Source of the DNA: Brevibacillus aydinogluensis
GTDB taxonomy: Bacteria; Bacillota; Bacilli; Brevibacillales; Brevibacillaceae
Length of the DNA: 64,000 nucleotides
Assembly: GCF_031954365.1 (NCBI RefSeq)
Contig: NZ_JAUSVZ010000005.1
Direction: 5' to 3' (one strand)
Numbering within the stretch: the stretch's first letter is position 1; each line of letters opens with the position of its first letter. A program made the translations under genes and the position numbers. Below the pieces are notes generated by a model, which was given only the letters and a program-made list of their open reading frames with translations, was not told the origin of the DNA and made no database searches. This document shows positions 50,821 through 58,110 of this stretch, one piece after another.

Positions 50821-50897
50821 GGAGCTGTGGTGAAGCTGGAGTTCACGCCGGTCTGTCACACCGGAGGTCGCGGGTTCGAGTCCCGTCAGCTCCGCCA
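50821..50897 (+). tRNA. tRNA-Asp (GTC)
   Basis: Acceptor arms GGAGCTG (50821-50827) and CAGCTCC (50887-50893), discriminator G, encoded CCA at 50895-50897. The anticodon loop reads CTGTCAC with anticodon GTC (50855-50857). The T arm GCGGGTTCGAGTCCCGT is canonical. First of three tRNAs. Confidence 0.95.
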
Positions 50898-50954
50898 TTA
50901 AAACAACGTTTCGCGTACAGCGACACCGGTGCAGCGATTCGGCACCATGTACAT

Positions 50955-51041
50955 GCGGTCATGGCGGAATTGGCAGACGCGCTAGATTCAGGTTCTAGTG
51001 GTGGCAACACCGTGGAGGTTCAAGTCCTCTTGACCGCACCA
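50955..51041 (+). tRNA. tRNA-Leu (CAG), copy 1
   Basis: An 87-nt class II tRNA with acceptor arms GCGGTCA and TGACCGC, encoded CCA at 51039-51041, anticodon loop TTCAGGT (anticodon CAG), a long variable arm (GGTGGCAACACC) and T arm GAGGTTCAAGTCCTC. It decodes CTG, the commonest Leu codon in this GC-rich genome. Confidence 0.95.
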
Positions 51042-51143
51042 TCCATTATCCCTCTTGTGCAAGCAGGGCCATGTACGGGCAGCTTAATCCGGAAAACAGC
51101 AGTTAATTGACAATGTGAATACCTGCAATACACACCGTACCAT

Positions 51144-51230
51144 GCGGTCGTGGCGGAATTGGCAGACGCGCTAGATTCAGGTTCTAGTGGTGGCAACACC
51201 GTGGAGGTTCAAGTCCTCTCGACCGCACCA
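51144..51230 (+). tRNA. tRNA-Leu (CAG), copy 2
   Basis: Identical to copy 1 except at two bases that pair with each other: the last acceptor pair is G-C (GCGGTCG/CGACCGC) instead of A-T. Encoded CCA at 51228-51230. A TTGACA at 51107-51112 with a weak -10 (TACACA, 51129-51134) could give it its own promoter. Confidence 0.95.
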
Positions 51231-51324
51231 TACCTATCCCGTACAAGACGGTACATGGTACGTGTTCACGTACCGTTGTACCTTTTTGCATCAGCTCAAA
51301 CCACAACCTAGACGAGATTCGAAA

Positions 51325-51357
51325 AAGCGCAAGCGCATTTCGCTTGGGCTTTTTTTA
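51325..51357 (+). terminator. Terminator of the tRNA cluster
   Basis: GCGCAAGCG-type arm at about 51327-51335 pairs with CGCTTGGGCT (51341-51350), followed by seven T residues. Confidence 0.8.
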
Positions 51358-51454
51358 CGTGTTTCGGATGGTGAGGCAGTCCGTCCGCTCACCATTCGAG
51401 CATGAATTGTGCCTGCCTTGGAAATCCTCAGTTGCACAGAAGGGAGTTTTCAGC

Positions 51455-52090
51455 ATGATCATTGAAATTTTTCAGGACACGATCTGCCCGTGGTGCCGCA
51501 TCGGCAAAAAACATTTGTTTGACGCGATTCGTCAGTGGGGCGGCGAGCCGGTGACGATTCGTTACCGCGCGTACCAGCTCAATCCGGATACGCCCAAAGA
51601 GGGCTTGCCGTTTTGGGACACGATGGCGGCGATGAAAGGCGGTCGCGACGTCGTGGAGCGTATGGTGCAGCCTGCCGCCAACGCGGGTGAGGCGGCAGGC
51701 GTTCCGTTTCGCTTTGACCGGGTGAAAATGTGGCCTAATACGTATGCCTCCCATACATTGATCAAACTGGCGCCGCCGGAGAAGGCGACCGACCTGGTGG
51801 ACGCGATTTTTCAGGCGTACTTTGAGGAAGGGAAAGACATCGGCAGCCTGGATGTGCTTGCCGCCATCGCCGTCTCCCAGGGGATGGATGCTGACTGGGT
51901 CCGCAGCCAGCTTGTCTCCGACGCCAAACGGGAGGAGATTGCCGAAGACCTGGCGTATGCACGCGAATTGAACATCACCGGCGTTCCGTTTTTCATCATC
52001 GACGGCAAACTGGCGCTGTCCGGCGCCCATCCGGCGGACAACTTCCTGCAAGCGTTCCGTCAGGCTACCGACATGTCGACACACCAGTAA
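51455..52090 (+). CDS. DsbA-family (FrnE-like) thiol oxidoreductase
   Basis: A 211-residue cytoplasmic thioredoxin-fold protein of the FrnE/DsbA_2 type. The active site is C11-P-W-C14 (FQDTICPWCRIGKKH), and the cis-Pro loop is ITGVPFFIIDGKLALSGAHP. The helical insert (about 45-150) is normal for the group. Such proteins act as disulfide isomerases in oxidative stress. No signal peptide is present. ATG 51455 has AAGGGAG 8 bases before it; an upstream in-frame start at 51344 lies in the terminator and is rejected. Monocistronic. Confidence 0.9.
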   Translation: MIIEIFQDTICPWCRIGKKHLFDAIRQWGGEPVTIRYRAYQLNPDTPKEGLPFWDTMAAMKGGRDVVERMVQPAANAGEAAGVPFRFDRVKMWPNTYASHTLIKLAPPEKATDLVDAIFQAYFEEGKDIGSLDVLAAIAVSQGMDADWVRSQLVSDAKREEIAEDLAYARELNITGVPFFIIDGKLALSGAHPADNFLQAFRQATDMSTHQ

Positions 52091-52175
52091 CGATCCATCA
52101 CCCCCTGCGCCAGGGAGGATCGCGACCTGGCTTTTTCTCTAACGGATAACGGAATGAAAACGCTGCGAGAACGGG

Positions 52176-52213
52176 AGTGCAGTCGATCCGACGACTGCCT
52201 CCCTTTTTGTTTT
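52176..52213 (+). terminator. Intrinsic terminator after the DsbA-like gene
   Basis: GCAGTCG (52179-52185) pairs with CGACTGC (52192-52198), followed by CTCCCTTTTTG. Confidence 0.75.
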
Positions 52214-52258
52214 GGGGCGAGCGCCTCTGACCATACTGTAAGACGAGGAGGTGCCGTC

Positions 52259-52792
52259 ATGTTTGTAGAAGTGCGGCAAGAACGGGGGCGTGTCAGCTTG
52301 TATGTGATGGGAGCAAAGCTGGTGCGGCATCCGGACGACTTTTTTTGGCTCCCGGGAAGGCTGGTCACGGCGTTGAAACCTGCCGATCTCCCGGCGGGTA
52401 TCCGCTTTGCCATCGAAGACCACCTGCCTTCCGGACGCGGCTTCTATCGGGAGGATCGCGTCGCGTTTCAGCGCGATCACGACTCCGCTCGTCTGTTGGT
52501 GGAAGTCACCTCGCAATACGATCCACAGGCGTGGGACGGGATATTTCCCCTCTCCGACACGCTGCGGGCACGGCAGAGCGTCATCATCGGGAAAAGGGAC
52601 CTGCAGGTGACGGCTCACCAATTGGACACAGCGGCAGGCATGCTCTATTACCAGTTTTACTGGCCGGCCAGCGGGGAGCGCGATCTGGAAACCGTATTGG
52701 ATTCGCTGTGCGACACCGTCTGCGCCCTGGAGGCGGAGGGCAATGCCCGGCTCTGGTACGGCGCTGTATGGGGCAGCGGGGAAACAGAGTAG
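52259..52792 (+). CDS. Unrecognised 177-residue soluble protein
   Basis: No family is recognised. The protein is soluble, with alternating strands in the first half (MFVEVRQERGRVSLYVMG; VAFQRDHDSARLLVEVTSQYD) and a helical C-terminus (RDLETVLDSLCDTVCALEAEG). It has two Cys close together in that helix. ATG 52259 follows GAGGAGG by 8 bases, and the base composition matches its neighbours, so it is a real gene. It may share a transcript with the downstream FAH-family gene, 75 bases away. Confidence 0.6.
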   Translation: MFVEVRQERGRVSLYVMGAKLVRHPDDFFWLPGRLVTALKPADLPAGIRFAIEDHLPSGRGFYREDRVAFQRDHDSARLLVEVTSQYDPQAWDGIFPLSDTLRARQSVIIGKRDLQVTAHQLDTAAGMLYYQFYWPASGERDLETVLDSLCDTVCALEAEGNARLWYGAVWGSGETE

Positions 52793-52867
52793 CTGTCCAG
52801 CCAAAAATTGGCGTGATATAGTAAGGAGGAGAAGCCAGCACCAACAGATATAAAGGAGCGAATAGAC

Positions 52868-53494
52868 ATGGAACAGATCCGCAACATTTACTGCGTAGGG
52901 CGCAACTACCGTCTGCATGCGGCCGAACTGGGCAATGCCGTGCCGGAGTATCCGATGCTGTTCAGCAAGCCGACGCATGCGCTCGCATACGCAAACGGGC
53001 AGCAGCTGGAGCTGCCGGGCAGCCGCGGCGAGCTTCACTACGAGGCCGAACTGGTGATTCGCATCGCCCGGCCGTACGAACCGGGCCTGACGCTGGAGGA
53101 GATGGTGGATCAGATCGCCCTGGGGATAGACTTCACGCTGCGGGATGTGCAATCCGAATTAAAAAAGAAAGGACATCCCTGGCTGTTGGCCAAAGGATTC
53201 CGCAATTCTGCCGTCTTGACGGCATTTCGGCCGTTTCCGGGGTTGGCAGCTTGTCACGCCACCGATTTTTCCCTGCAAAAAAACGGGGAGGAAGTCCAGC
53301 GGGGAAACATCCGCGACGTCATCTTTGACCTGATGACCACCATTCGCTACACGCATGAGCATTTTGGCGTGGGCGAAGGAGACGTAATCTTCACAGGGAC
53401 CCCGGCCGGCGTCGGTCCGGTGGCGGACAACGACCGCTTCGCGCTGCTGTGGGGCAGCGAAACATGGGGAAGTTTTACAGCCAAGCTGGTGTAA
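52868..53494 (+). CDS. Fumarylacetoacetate hydrolase family protein (YcgM-like)
   Basis: A 208-residue FAH-fold enzyme, the short form that includes acylpyruvases and oxaloacetate tautomerase/decarboxylase. The start MEQIRNIYCVGRNYRLHAAELGN, the catalytic FSKPTHAL region, the metal ligands in LHYEAELVIRI (E-x-E) and GIDFTLRDVQ (Asp), and the C-terminal FTGTPAGVGPV loop are characteristic. It hydrolyses or tautomerises 2,4-diketo acids. AAAGGAG lies about 10 bases before the ATG. Followed by a terminator. Confidence 0.9.
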   Translation: MEQIRNIYCVGRNYRLHAAELGNAVPEYPMLFSKPTHALAYANGQQLELPGSRGELHYEAELVIRIARPYEPGLTLEEMVDQIALGIDFTLRDVQSELKKKGHPWLLAKGFRNSAVLTAFRPFPGLAACHATDFSLQKNGEEVQRGNIRDVIFDLMTTIRYTHEHFGVGEGDVIFTGTPAGVGPVADNDRFALLWGSETWGSFTAKLV

Positions 53495-53518
53495 TCTTGT
53501 AATCGTGTGACAACCATG

Positions 53519-53563
53519 CAGCCATCTCGTTGCCTGTTTGTGGCAATAGATGGCTGTTTTTTT
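53519..53563 (+). terminator. Intrinsic terminator after the FAH-family gene
   Basis: CAGCCATCT (53519-53527) pairs with AGATGGCTG (53548-53556), followed by seven T residues. Confidence 0.9.
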
Positions 53564-53769
53564 GGTGTGAAACGACCTTGTCCAAATGGGGCTGCCCACA
53601 GATGAACAGCGGTGTGCAGCGCTGTCCTGTCACGTAGCAGTGCAGCTGGTTCCAAGGTCCCAATTACCGCATTGGAAAATTTTTAGGGGTTATCTGCCTG
53701 TTTTTCCTACGTTACCCTTGTCCATGTACCCCTTGACCGGGATCACATCATGACAAGGAGGAAAAGAGG

Positions 53770-54678
53770 ATGACGAAACGGGATTGGATAAGGAAATCAA
53801 CGATCGGCCTCTTGCTGAGTACATCCCTGTTGCTGGGTGGTCAGGTCGGACAAGCAGCATCATATTCGCAAAATTCTGCCATGTCCGAAACGATTGTGCA
53901 TACGGCCAAATCCTTGATTGGAAAAGACTACCAATACAAGGCGGAAGGACCGGAATCGTTTGGTTCCGCGCAGTTTGCGACTTACGTATACAAACAGGCG
54001 GGTATGCGTATCGCCAATACGATGACGGCCCTGTACAGCGGCGGTACCCCGGTGGGCAGGAATGAGCTGCAGGCGGGTGACCTGCTCTTCTTCTCGTCCA
54101 GCGGCGGCAGTAAACCGACGTATATGGGCATCTACATCGGCGGCGGCCAGTTCGTCTATTCGTCTCAACGCGAGGATCAGGTCGTTCTCAAGCAGCTCTC
54201 CGATTACGCCAGCAAGTTTCTGGGGGCCCGCCGCTATGTGGCGACGGCGTCAGCTGCGCCGAAAGCGTCGAGCAGCAACGAGAGTGTGAGCAGCATCGCG
54301 GACCAGATCATCCGCATCGGCGAAAAGTACCTGGGGACGCCGTACAAGTACGGTTCCAGCAGCAATACGACCAGTACGTTTGACTGCTCGTCGTTTACCC
54401 AGCGCGTATTCAGGGAAGCAGGCATCACCCTGCCTCGCGATTCCCGCCAGCAGTCGACTGTCGGCAAAACCGTATCCAAAAGCCAGCTGAAAAAAGGAGA
54501 TCTCATCTTCATGCGCAGTTCCGGCAGCAGTTCAGACCGGATCACGCACGTGGCCATTTACGCAGGGGACGGAAAAATTCTGCACACCTATGGCAAGCCG
54601 GGGGTCACGTACTCCACATTCTTTGGCACCAATTGGGAAAAACGCGTCGTCACGATCAAACGCGTCATTCCGGAATAA
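53770..54678 (+). CDS. Secreted tandem NlpC/P60 protein with an inactive first domain
   Basis: A 302-residue exported protein with a signal peptide (1-30) and two NlpC/P60 domains. The second (about 175-302) is intact: C206 in FDCSSF, H260 in ITHVAIYAG and H272. The first (about 38-160) keeps the fold pattern (YQYKAEGPESFGSAQFATYV, GDLLFFSSSGG, MGIYIGGGQFVYSS), but Ser66 replaces the catalytic Cys and Tyr118 and Tyr130 replace the His positions. It is therefore a dead domain, probably for wall binding or regulation. A Ser-rich linker joins them. The ATG at 53770 has AAGGAGG-type sequence upstream. Confidence 0.88.
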   Translation: MTKRDWIRKSTIGLLLSTSLLLGGQVGQAASYSQNSAMSETIVHTAKSLIGKDYQYKAEGPESFGSAQFATYVYKQAGMRIANTMTALYSGGTPVGRNELQAGDLLFFSSSGGSKPTYMGIYIGGGQFVYSSQREDQVVLKQLSDYASKFLGARRYVATASAAPKASSSNESVSSIADQIIRIGEKYLGTPYKYGSSSNTTSTFDCSSFTQRVFREAGITLPRDSRQQSTVGKTVSKSQLKKGDLIFMRSSGSSSDRITHVAIYAGDGKILHTYGKPGVTYSTFFGTNWEKRVVTIKRVIPE

Positions 54679-54694
54679 CGAGCGGACAGGCTTT

Positions 54695-54726
54695 GCTCTC
54701 GCGCGGCGGCGCGGGAGCTTTTTTCT
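54695..54726 (+). terminator. Intrinsic terminator
   Basis: GCTCTCGCGC (54695-54704) pairs with GCGCGGGAGC (54709-54718), one wobble, followed by TTTTTTCTTC. Confidence 0.9.
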
Positions 54727-54802
54727 TCTTTGCCAGGCAGTTTGTTTGAACCAGGCAGTACCTTTGATCGGAAAAGTCGAATGATTTTCCAAAAAGGGAA
54801 AA

Positions 54803-54831
54803 TTGAAAAAATGAAGAAGTAACCCTATATA
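54803..54831 (+). promoter_or_regulatory. Promoter of the acyl-CoA synthetase gene
   Basis: TTGAAA (54803-54808) and TATATA (54826-54831), 17 bases apart, 24 bases before the start. Confidence 0.6.
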
Positions 54832-54855
54832 CCTGTTTGAAATGGGGGAATGTTC

Positions 54856-56436
54856 ATGCAGCTTACAATGCCGGAACGATACAATTTTGCCGCACAGGTG
54901 GATGAGTGGGCCAACCGCCACCCCGACAAGCCGGCCGTGTGGGAAGTTGCCAATGACGGTCAGGAAACCATCGTTTCGTACGGCGAACTGCGCCGTTTTT
55001 CCAACCGCATCGCCAACGGATTGCAGTCGCTCGGGATTTCCCGGGGGGACAAGGTTCTCGTGCTCGTTCCGCGAGGCAAGGAAGCGTACGGGCTGTACCT
55101 TGGGCTGCTCAAGTTGGGGGCAGTGATCATTCCTGGTTCCGAGATGCTGCGCGGCAAAGATATCGAATACCGCGTCAATCACGCACCGGCCAAGGCTGTG
55201 ATCGGCTTTGACGGCATCGTGGAGGAAGTAGACGGGATTCGCGGCCAATGTCCATCGCTTACGGTACTGGTCACCATCGGCAAGGCGCGCGAAGGCTGGA
55301 TTGCCCTGACTGAACTGTTGGGCGAACAATCCGATGAATTTGTCTGCGCCGATACGCGCTCGGACGAACTGGCCTTTTTGTCGTACACGTCGGGCACGAC
55401 CGGCGGTCCCAAGGGCGTGATGCACGTGCATGGCTGGCCGTACGCTCACCTGGAAGTGGCCGCCAAGCTGTGGCTGGATGTGCGTGAGGAGGACCTCGTT
55501 TGGGCGACGGCCGGACCCGGCTGGGCCAAATGGGTGTGGAGCCCGTTCGTCTCCACGCTGGGCATGGGTGCGACCGCATTCGTGTACAAGGGACGCTTCG
55601 ACCCGACCGCCTATCTCACGCTGATGCAGCAGTACCCCATTACCGTCCTGTGTGCCACGCCGACCGAGTACCGGCTGATGGCCAAAGTCTCCGGTCTGGA
55701 ACAATACCGGCTGAAGGCGCTGCGGACGGCATGTTCCGCCGGCGAACCGCTCAACCGGGAAGTGATTGACACCTTCCGCCGAGTCTTTTCCATCACTGTG
55801 CGCGACGGATACGGCCAGACGGAAAACACGCTCCTGATCGGGACGTTTGCCGGCATGGACCCCAAGCCCGGTTCGATGGGCCGCCCTTCTCCCGTCGTCC
55901 GCGTGGCCATCGTCGATGAGGAAGGGAACGAGGTGCCCCAAGGCAGCGTGGGGGACATCGCCATCGACCGCGGGATGATCGCCCTGTTCAAGGGTTATCT
56001 AAACGATCCGGAGCGAACGGCCAAGGCTTTTCGCGGCAATTGGTACATCACCGGCGACCAGGGACGCATGGACGAGGACGGCTACATCTGGTTCGAGGGC
56101 CGCGCCGACGACATCATCATCTCCGGCGGATACACGATCGGCCCGTTTGAAGTGGAGGATGCCCTGGTCAAGCATCCGGCAGTAGCGGAATGCGCCGCTG
56201 TCGCCAGTCCGGACCCGGAACGCGGCCACGTCGTCAAAGCGTTTGTCGTGCTGAAACAGGGAGCCTCGCCGTCCGATGCGCTGGTCAGTGAGCTGCAGGA
56301 ACACGTCAAGAAACTGACTGCCCCCTATAAATACCCGCGCAAGATCGAATTCGTCGCCGATCTGCCCAAGACCACGTCCGGCAAAATCCGCCGCGTCGAG
56401 CTTCGGCAGAGGGAAAGCAACCGGATGCGCACGTGA
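54856..56436 (+). CDS. Acyl-CoA synthetase (MACS/AcsA-like AMP-forming ligase)
   Basis: A 526-residue AMP-forming ligase that activates a short or medium carboxylate with ATP and CoA. It carries the P-loop YTSGTTGGPKGVMH, the A5-type DGYGQTEN, hinge Asp in YITGDQGRMDEDGY and GRADDIIISGGYTIGPFEVE, and the catalytic Lys in TTSGKIRRVELR. Length and motif spelling fit acetyl/medium-chain acyl-CoA synthetases. ATG 54856 has GGGGGA 6 bases before it; an ATG at 54850 abuts that site. Monocistronic between a clear promoter and terminator. Confidence 0.9.
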   Translation: MQLTMPERYNFAAQVDEWANRHPDKPAVWEVANDGQETIVSYGELRRFSNRIANGLQSLGISRGDKVLVLVPRGKEAYGLYLGLLKLGAVIIPGSEMLRGKDIEYRVNHAPAKAVIGFDGIVEEVDGIRGQCPSLTVLVTIGKAREGWIALTELLGEQSDEFVCADTRSDELAFLSYTSGTTGGPKGVMHVHGWPYAHLEVAAKLWLDVREEDLVWATAGPGWAKWVWSPFVSTLGMGATAFVYKGRFDPTAYLTLMQQYPITVLCATPTEYRLMAKVSGLEQYRLKALRTACSAGEPLNREVIDTFRRVFSITVRDGYGQTENTLLIGTFAGMDPKPGSMGRPSPVVRVAIVDEEGNEVPQGSVGDIAIDRGMIALFKGYLNDPERTAKAFRGNWYITGDQGRMDEDGYIWFEGRADDIIISGGYTIGPFEVEDALVKHPAVAECAAVASPDPERGHVVKAFVVLKQGASPSDALVSELQEHVKKLTAPYKYPRKIEFVADLPKTTSGKIRRVELRQRESNRMRT

Positions 56437-56461
56437 CAGCGGCCGCACATCCATCCAAGCA

Positions 56462-56499
56462 CAACAGGTCCGAACGCCAGCATGGCCGGACCTGTTTTT
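56462..56499. terminator. Intrinsic terminator after the acyl-CoA synthetase gene
   Basis: AACAGGTCCG (56463-56472) pairs with CGGACCTGTT (56487-56496), followed by TTTC; it may also help end the convergent recombinase transcript. Confidence 0.85.
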
Positions 56500-56572
56500 C
56501 ATGCCGCGCACTGTCGCCGCCGAAGTGGAGTGGGGCCCGCTGCGGCAAACAGGTCTTGCTCATTTAAAACCC

Positions 56573-57745
56573 CTAGGATTCCTCCGTCGGATTGTGCGTC
56601 TGTGTTGTATCGGGGGAGAGCGTGCCCACCGTTCGGGTCGTCCGGTTGACCGCTTCGCTCAAGGCATCTTCCAGCACATGAGCGTACTGCATCGTCGTTT
56701 CCAGTTTGGAGTGGCCCAACTGTGCCTGAAGCTGGTGCGGATCGGGGTTAAGCCGGAGAAACTGGGTGGCAAAACTGTGCCGAAGCTTGTGAACGGACAG
56801 GTCGGGAATGCCAAACGCCTGGGCGTATTTATTCACCAGCTTTTGCACGGAGCGCACCTCGATCCGATGACCGTGCGGTTTGGTCGGCGATACGGCGAGA
56901 AACACCGCCTGTTCCCCTGCGGCCGGTTGGTACTTGCTCCTCACCTGCAGGTAGCGCTGCAGGTACTCTTTGCCCCAGTCGCTGAAAAACGGCGCGTCTT
57001 CCTTTTTTCCTTTCCGCACCATTTTGAGCTGGTTTTTTTCCAGCACCACGTCGGAGAGATTGAGGTTGACGATTTCCGATACACGAAACCCCCCGGACAG
57101 GATCAGGGCGATGATCGCTGCGTCCCGATCGCGGTTCTGGTAATGGTACTGCTGTTTTTTTGTGGTCGTGCAGTGGGCCAGATAGCCGTTGTAGACAAAG
57201 TCGACGAACTGGTGTATCTCCCCGTCGATCAAGATCTTGGCGCGCATGGCGTGAGCCCGGGCGAGCGGGGTCAGTTCGTCCGCCTCCACCTCGATTTTGG
57301 CCATGACGTTGCGGGTGAGGTAGGATTCACCGTTTTCGTCTTCCGCCAGCGACGCCAGGTAATGGAACAGCGACTTCAGACTGGAGATTTTCCGCTTGAT
57401 CGTCTGATCGCTGTACTCCCGGCGGGAACTGCGCGTGGGCTTGTCCAAGAGAGCGGCCCGCTCGTAGAGGTGGGATTCCTGCAGGTAAAGGATGTAGCTC
57501 TCCACGGTTTCCTTTTTCAAGTCGTTCAGCACGTGCAGCGGAATCTGCTTCATCTCCGGCGCGTCGGTCAACCCCTCGGCCATCAACCAGCGAAAAAAGA
57601 AGGCGAAGTCGCGCAAATACCCCAACAGCGTGGAAGGGGAGTGTTTTTTCGCCTTCTTGTGCTCCACGAACTTTTCCACGTACCAGGGAAACAAAGGGAT
57701 GGTCTTTAAGAGCTGCAGAGCGTCACGCTGTTTGGTCACCGTCAT
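56573..57745 (-). CDS. xerS: Tyrosine recombinase, XerS-like
   Basis: A 390-residue site-specific recombinase. The core domain (about 50-170) has FPWYVEKFVEHKKAKKHSPS and FFRWLMAEGLTDAPEMKQI, which I remember as the pattern of XerS, the single Xer enzyme of streptococci. The catalytic domain holds Arg in SGGFRVSE, HKLRHSFAT (His, Arg), LGHSKLETT (His) and the nucleophile Tyr in MQYAHV. A chromosome-dimer resolution role is possible. An extended -10 (TGC-TAGAAT) ends just before an ATG at 57781, so I favour the ATG at 57745 as start; the ATG at 57781 would be nearly leaderless. No other phage or element gene is nearby. Confidence 0.78.
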   Translation of the reverse strand: MTVTKQRDALQLLKTIPLFPWYVEKFVEHKKAKKHSPSTLLGYLRDFAFFFRWLMAEGLTDAPEMKQIPLHVLNDLKKETVESYILYLQESHLYERAALLDKPTRSSRREYSDQTIKRKISSLKSLFHYLASLAEDENGESYLTRNVMAKIEVEADELTPLARAHAMRAKILIDGEIHQFVDFVYNGYLAHCTTTKKQQYHYQNRDRDAAIIALILSGGFRVSEIVNLNLSDVVLEKNQLKMVRKGKKEDAPFFSDWGKEYLQRYLQVRSKYQPAAGEQAVFLAVSPTKPHGHRIEVRSVQKLVNKYAQAFGIPDLSVHKLRHSFATQFLRLNPDPHQLQAQLGHSKLETTMQYAHVLEDALSEAVNRTTRTVGTLSPDTTQTHNPTEES

Positions 57746-57905
57746 GTTCACATCACCATTCTCGTCTAAGATACCGAACATATATTCTAGCAAAAAGAGG
57801 ATAGGTTGAGAATTGCCTTTTGCCGGCCTGCAGCCGAACAACCGAGCGGGCATCAGGTACATGCGAACAGACGCCGCTGGGTATGGTAAACATGCTGCCA
57901 TGAGT

Positions 57906-57919
57906 TGATAGCGCTTACT
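57906..57919 (+). promoter_or_regulatory. cre-like catabolite-control site
   Basis: TGATAGCGCTTACT matches the Gram-positive cre consensus TGWNANCGNTNWCA at every fixed position but the last base. It lies 26 bases before the -35 of the kbl promoter, so CcpA may govern threonine breakdown. Position upstream of the promoter could mean activation. Confidence 0.45.
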
Positions 57920-57944
57920 TTTTTGTCTTTGTCATATGGACATT

Positions 57945-57973
57945 TTGTGAAAACAATGATATCGTTGTAGTAA
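57945..57973 (+). promoter_or_regulatory. Candidate kbl-tdh promoter with central dyad
   Basis: TTGTGA (57945-57950) and TAGTAA (57968-57973), 17 bases apart. The spacer is an imperfect palindrome, ACAATGATATCGTTGT (57953-57968; 14 of 16 positions symmetric), a likely operator. The leader to the TTG start is about 130 bases; I see no T-box or terminator in it. Confidence 0.45.
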
Positions 57974-58110
57974 AGAACATTGATTTATCGCTTTTTTCAA
58001 ACGGATAAAACGTCTTTTCCACGAGGACATTTGTGCATCAGATTGCGACTGTTTGTGAGAAATCAGATGGTCCGTCGCGAAAAAGACGATCCGGTCAGGA
58101 GGGATTTATC

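Noticed and set aside
56573..57745. Recombinase considered as a prophage or island integrase
   Set aside because: No phage genes, tRNA attachment site or direct repeats flank it, and its sequence pattern fits XerS better.
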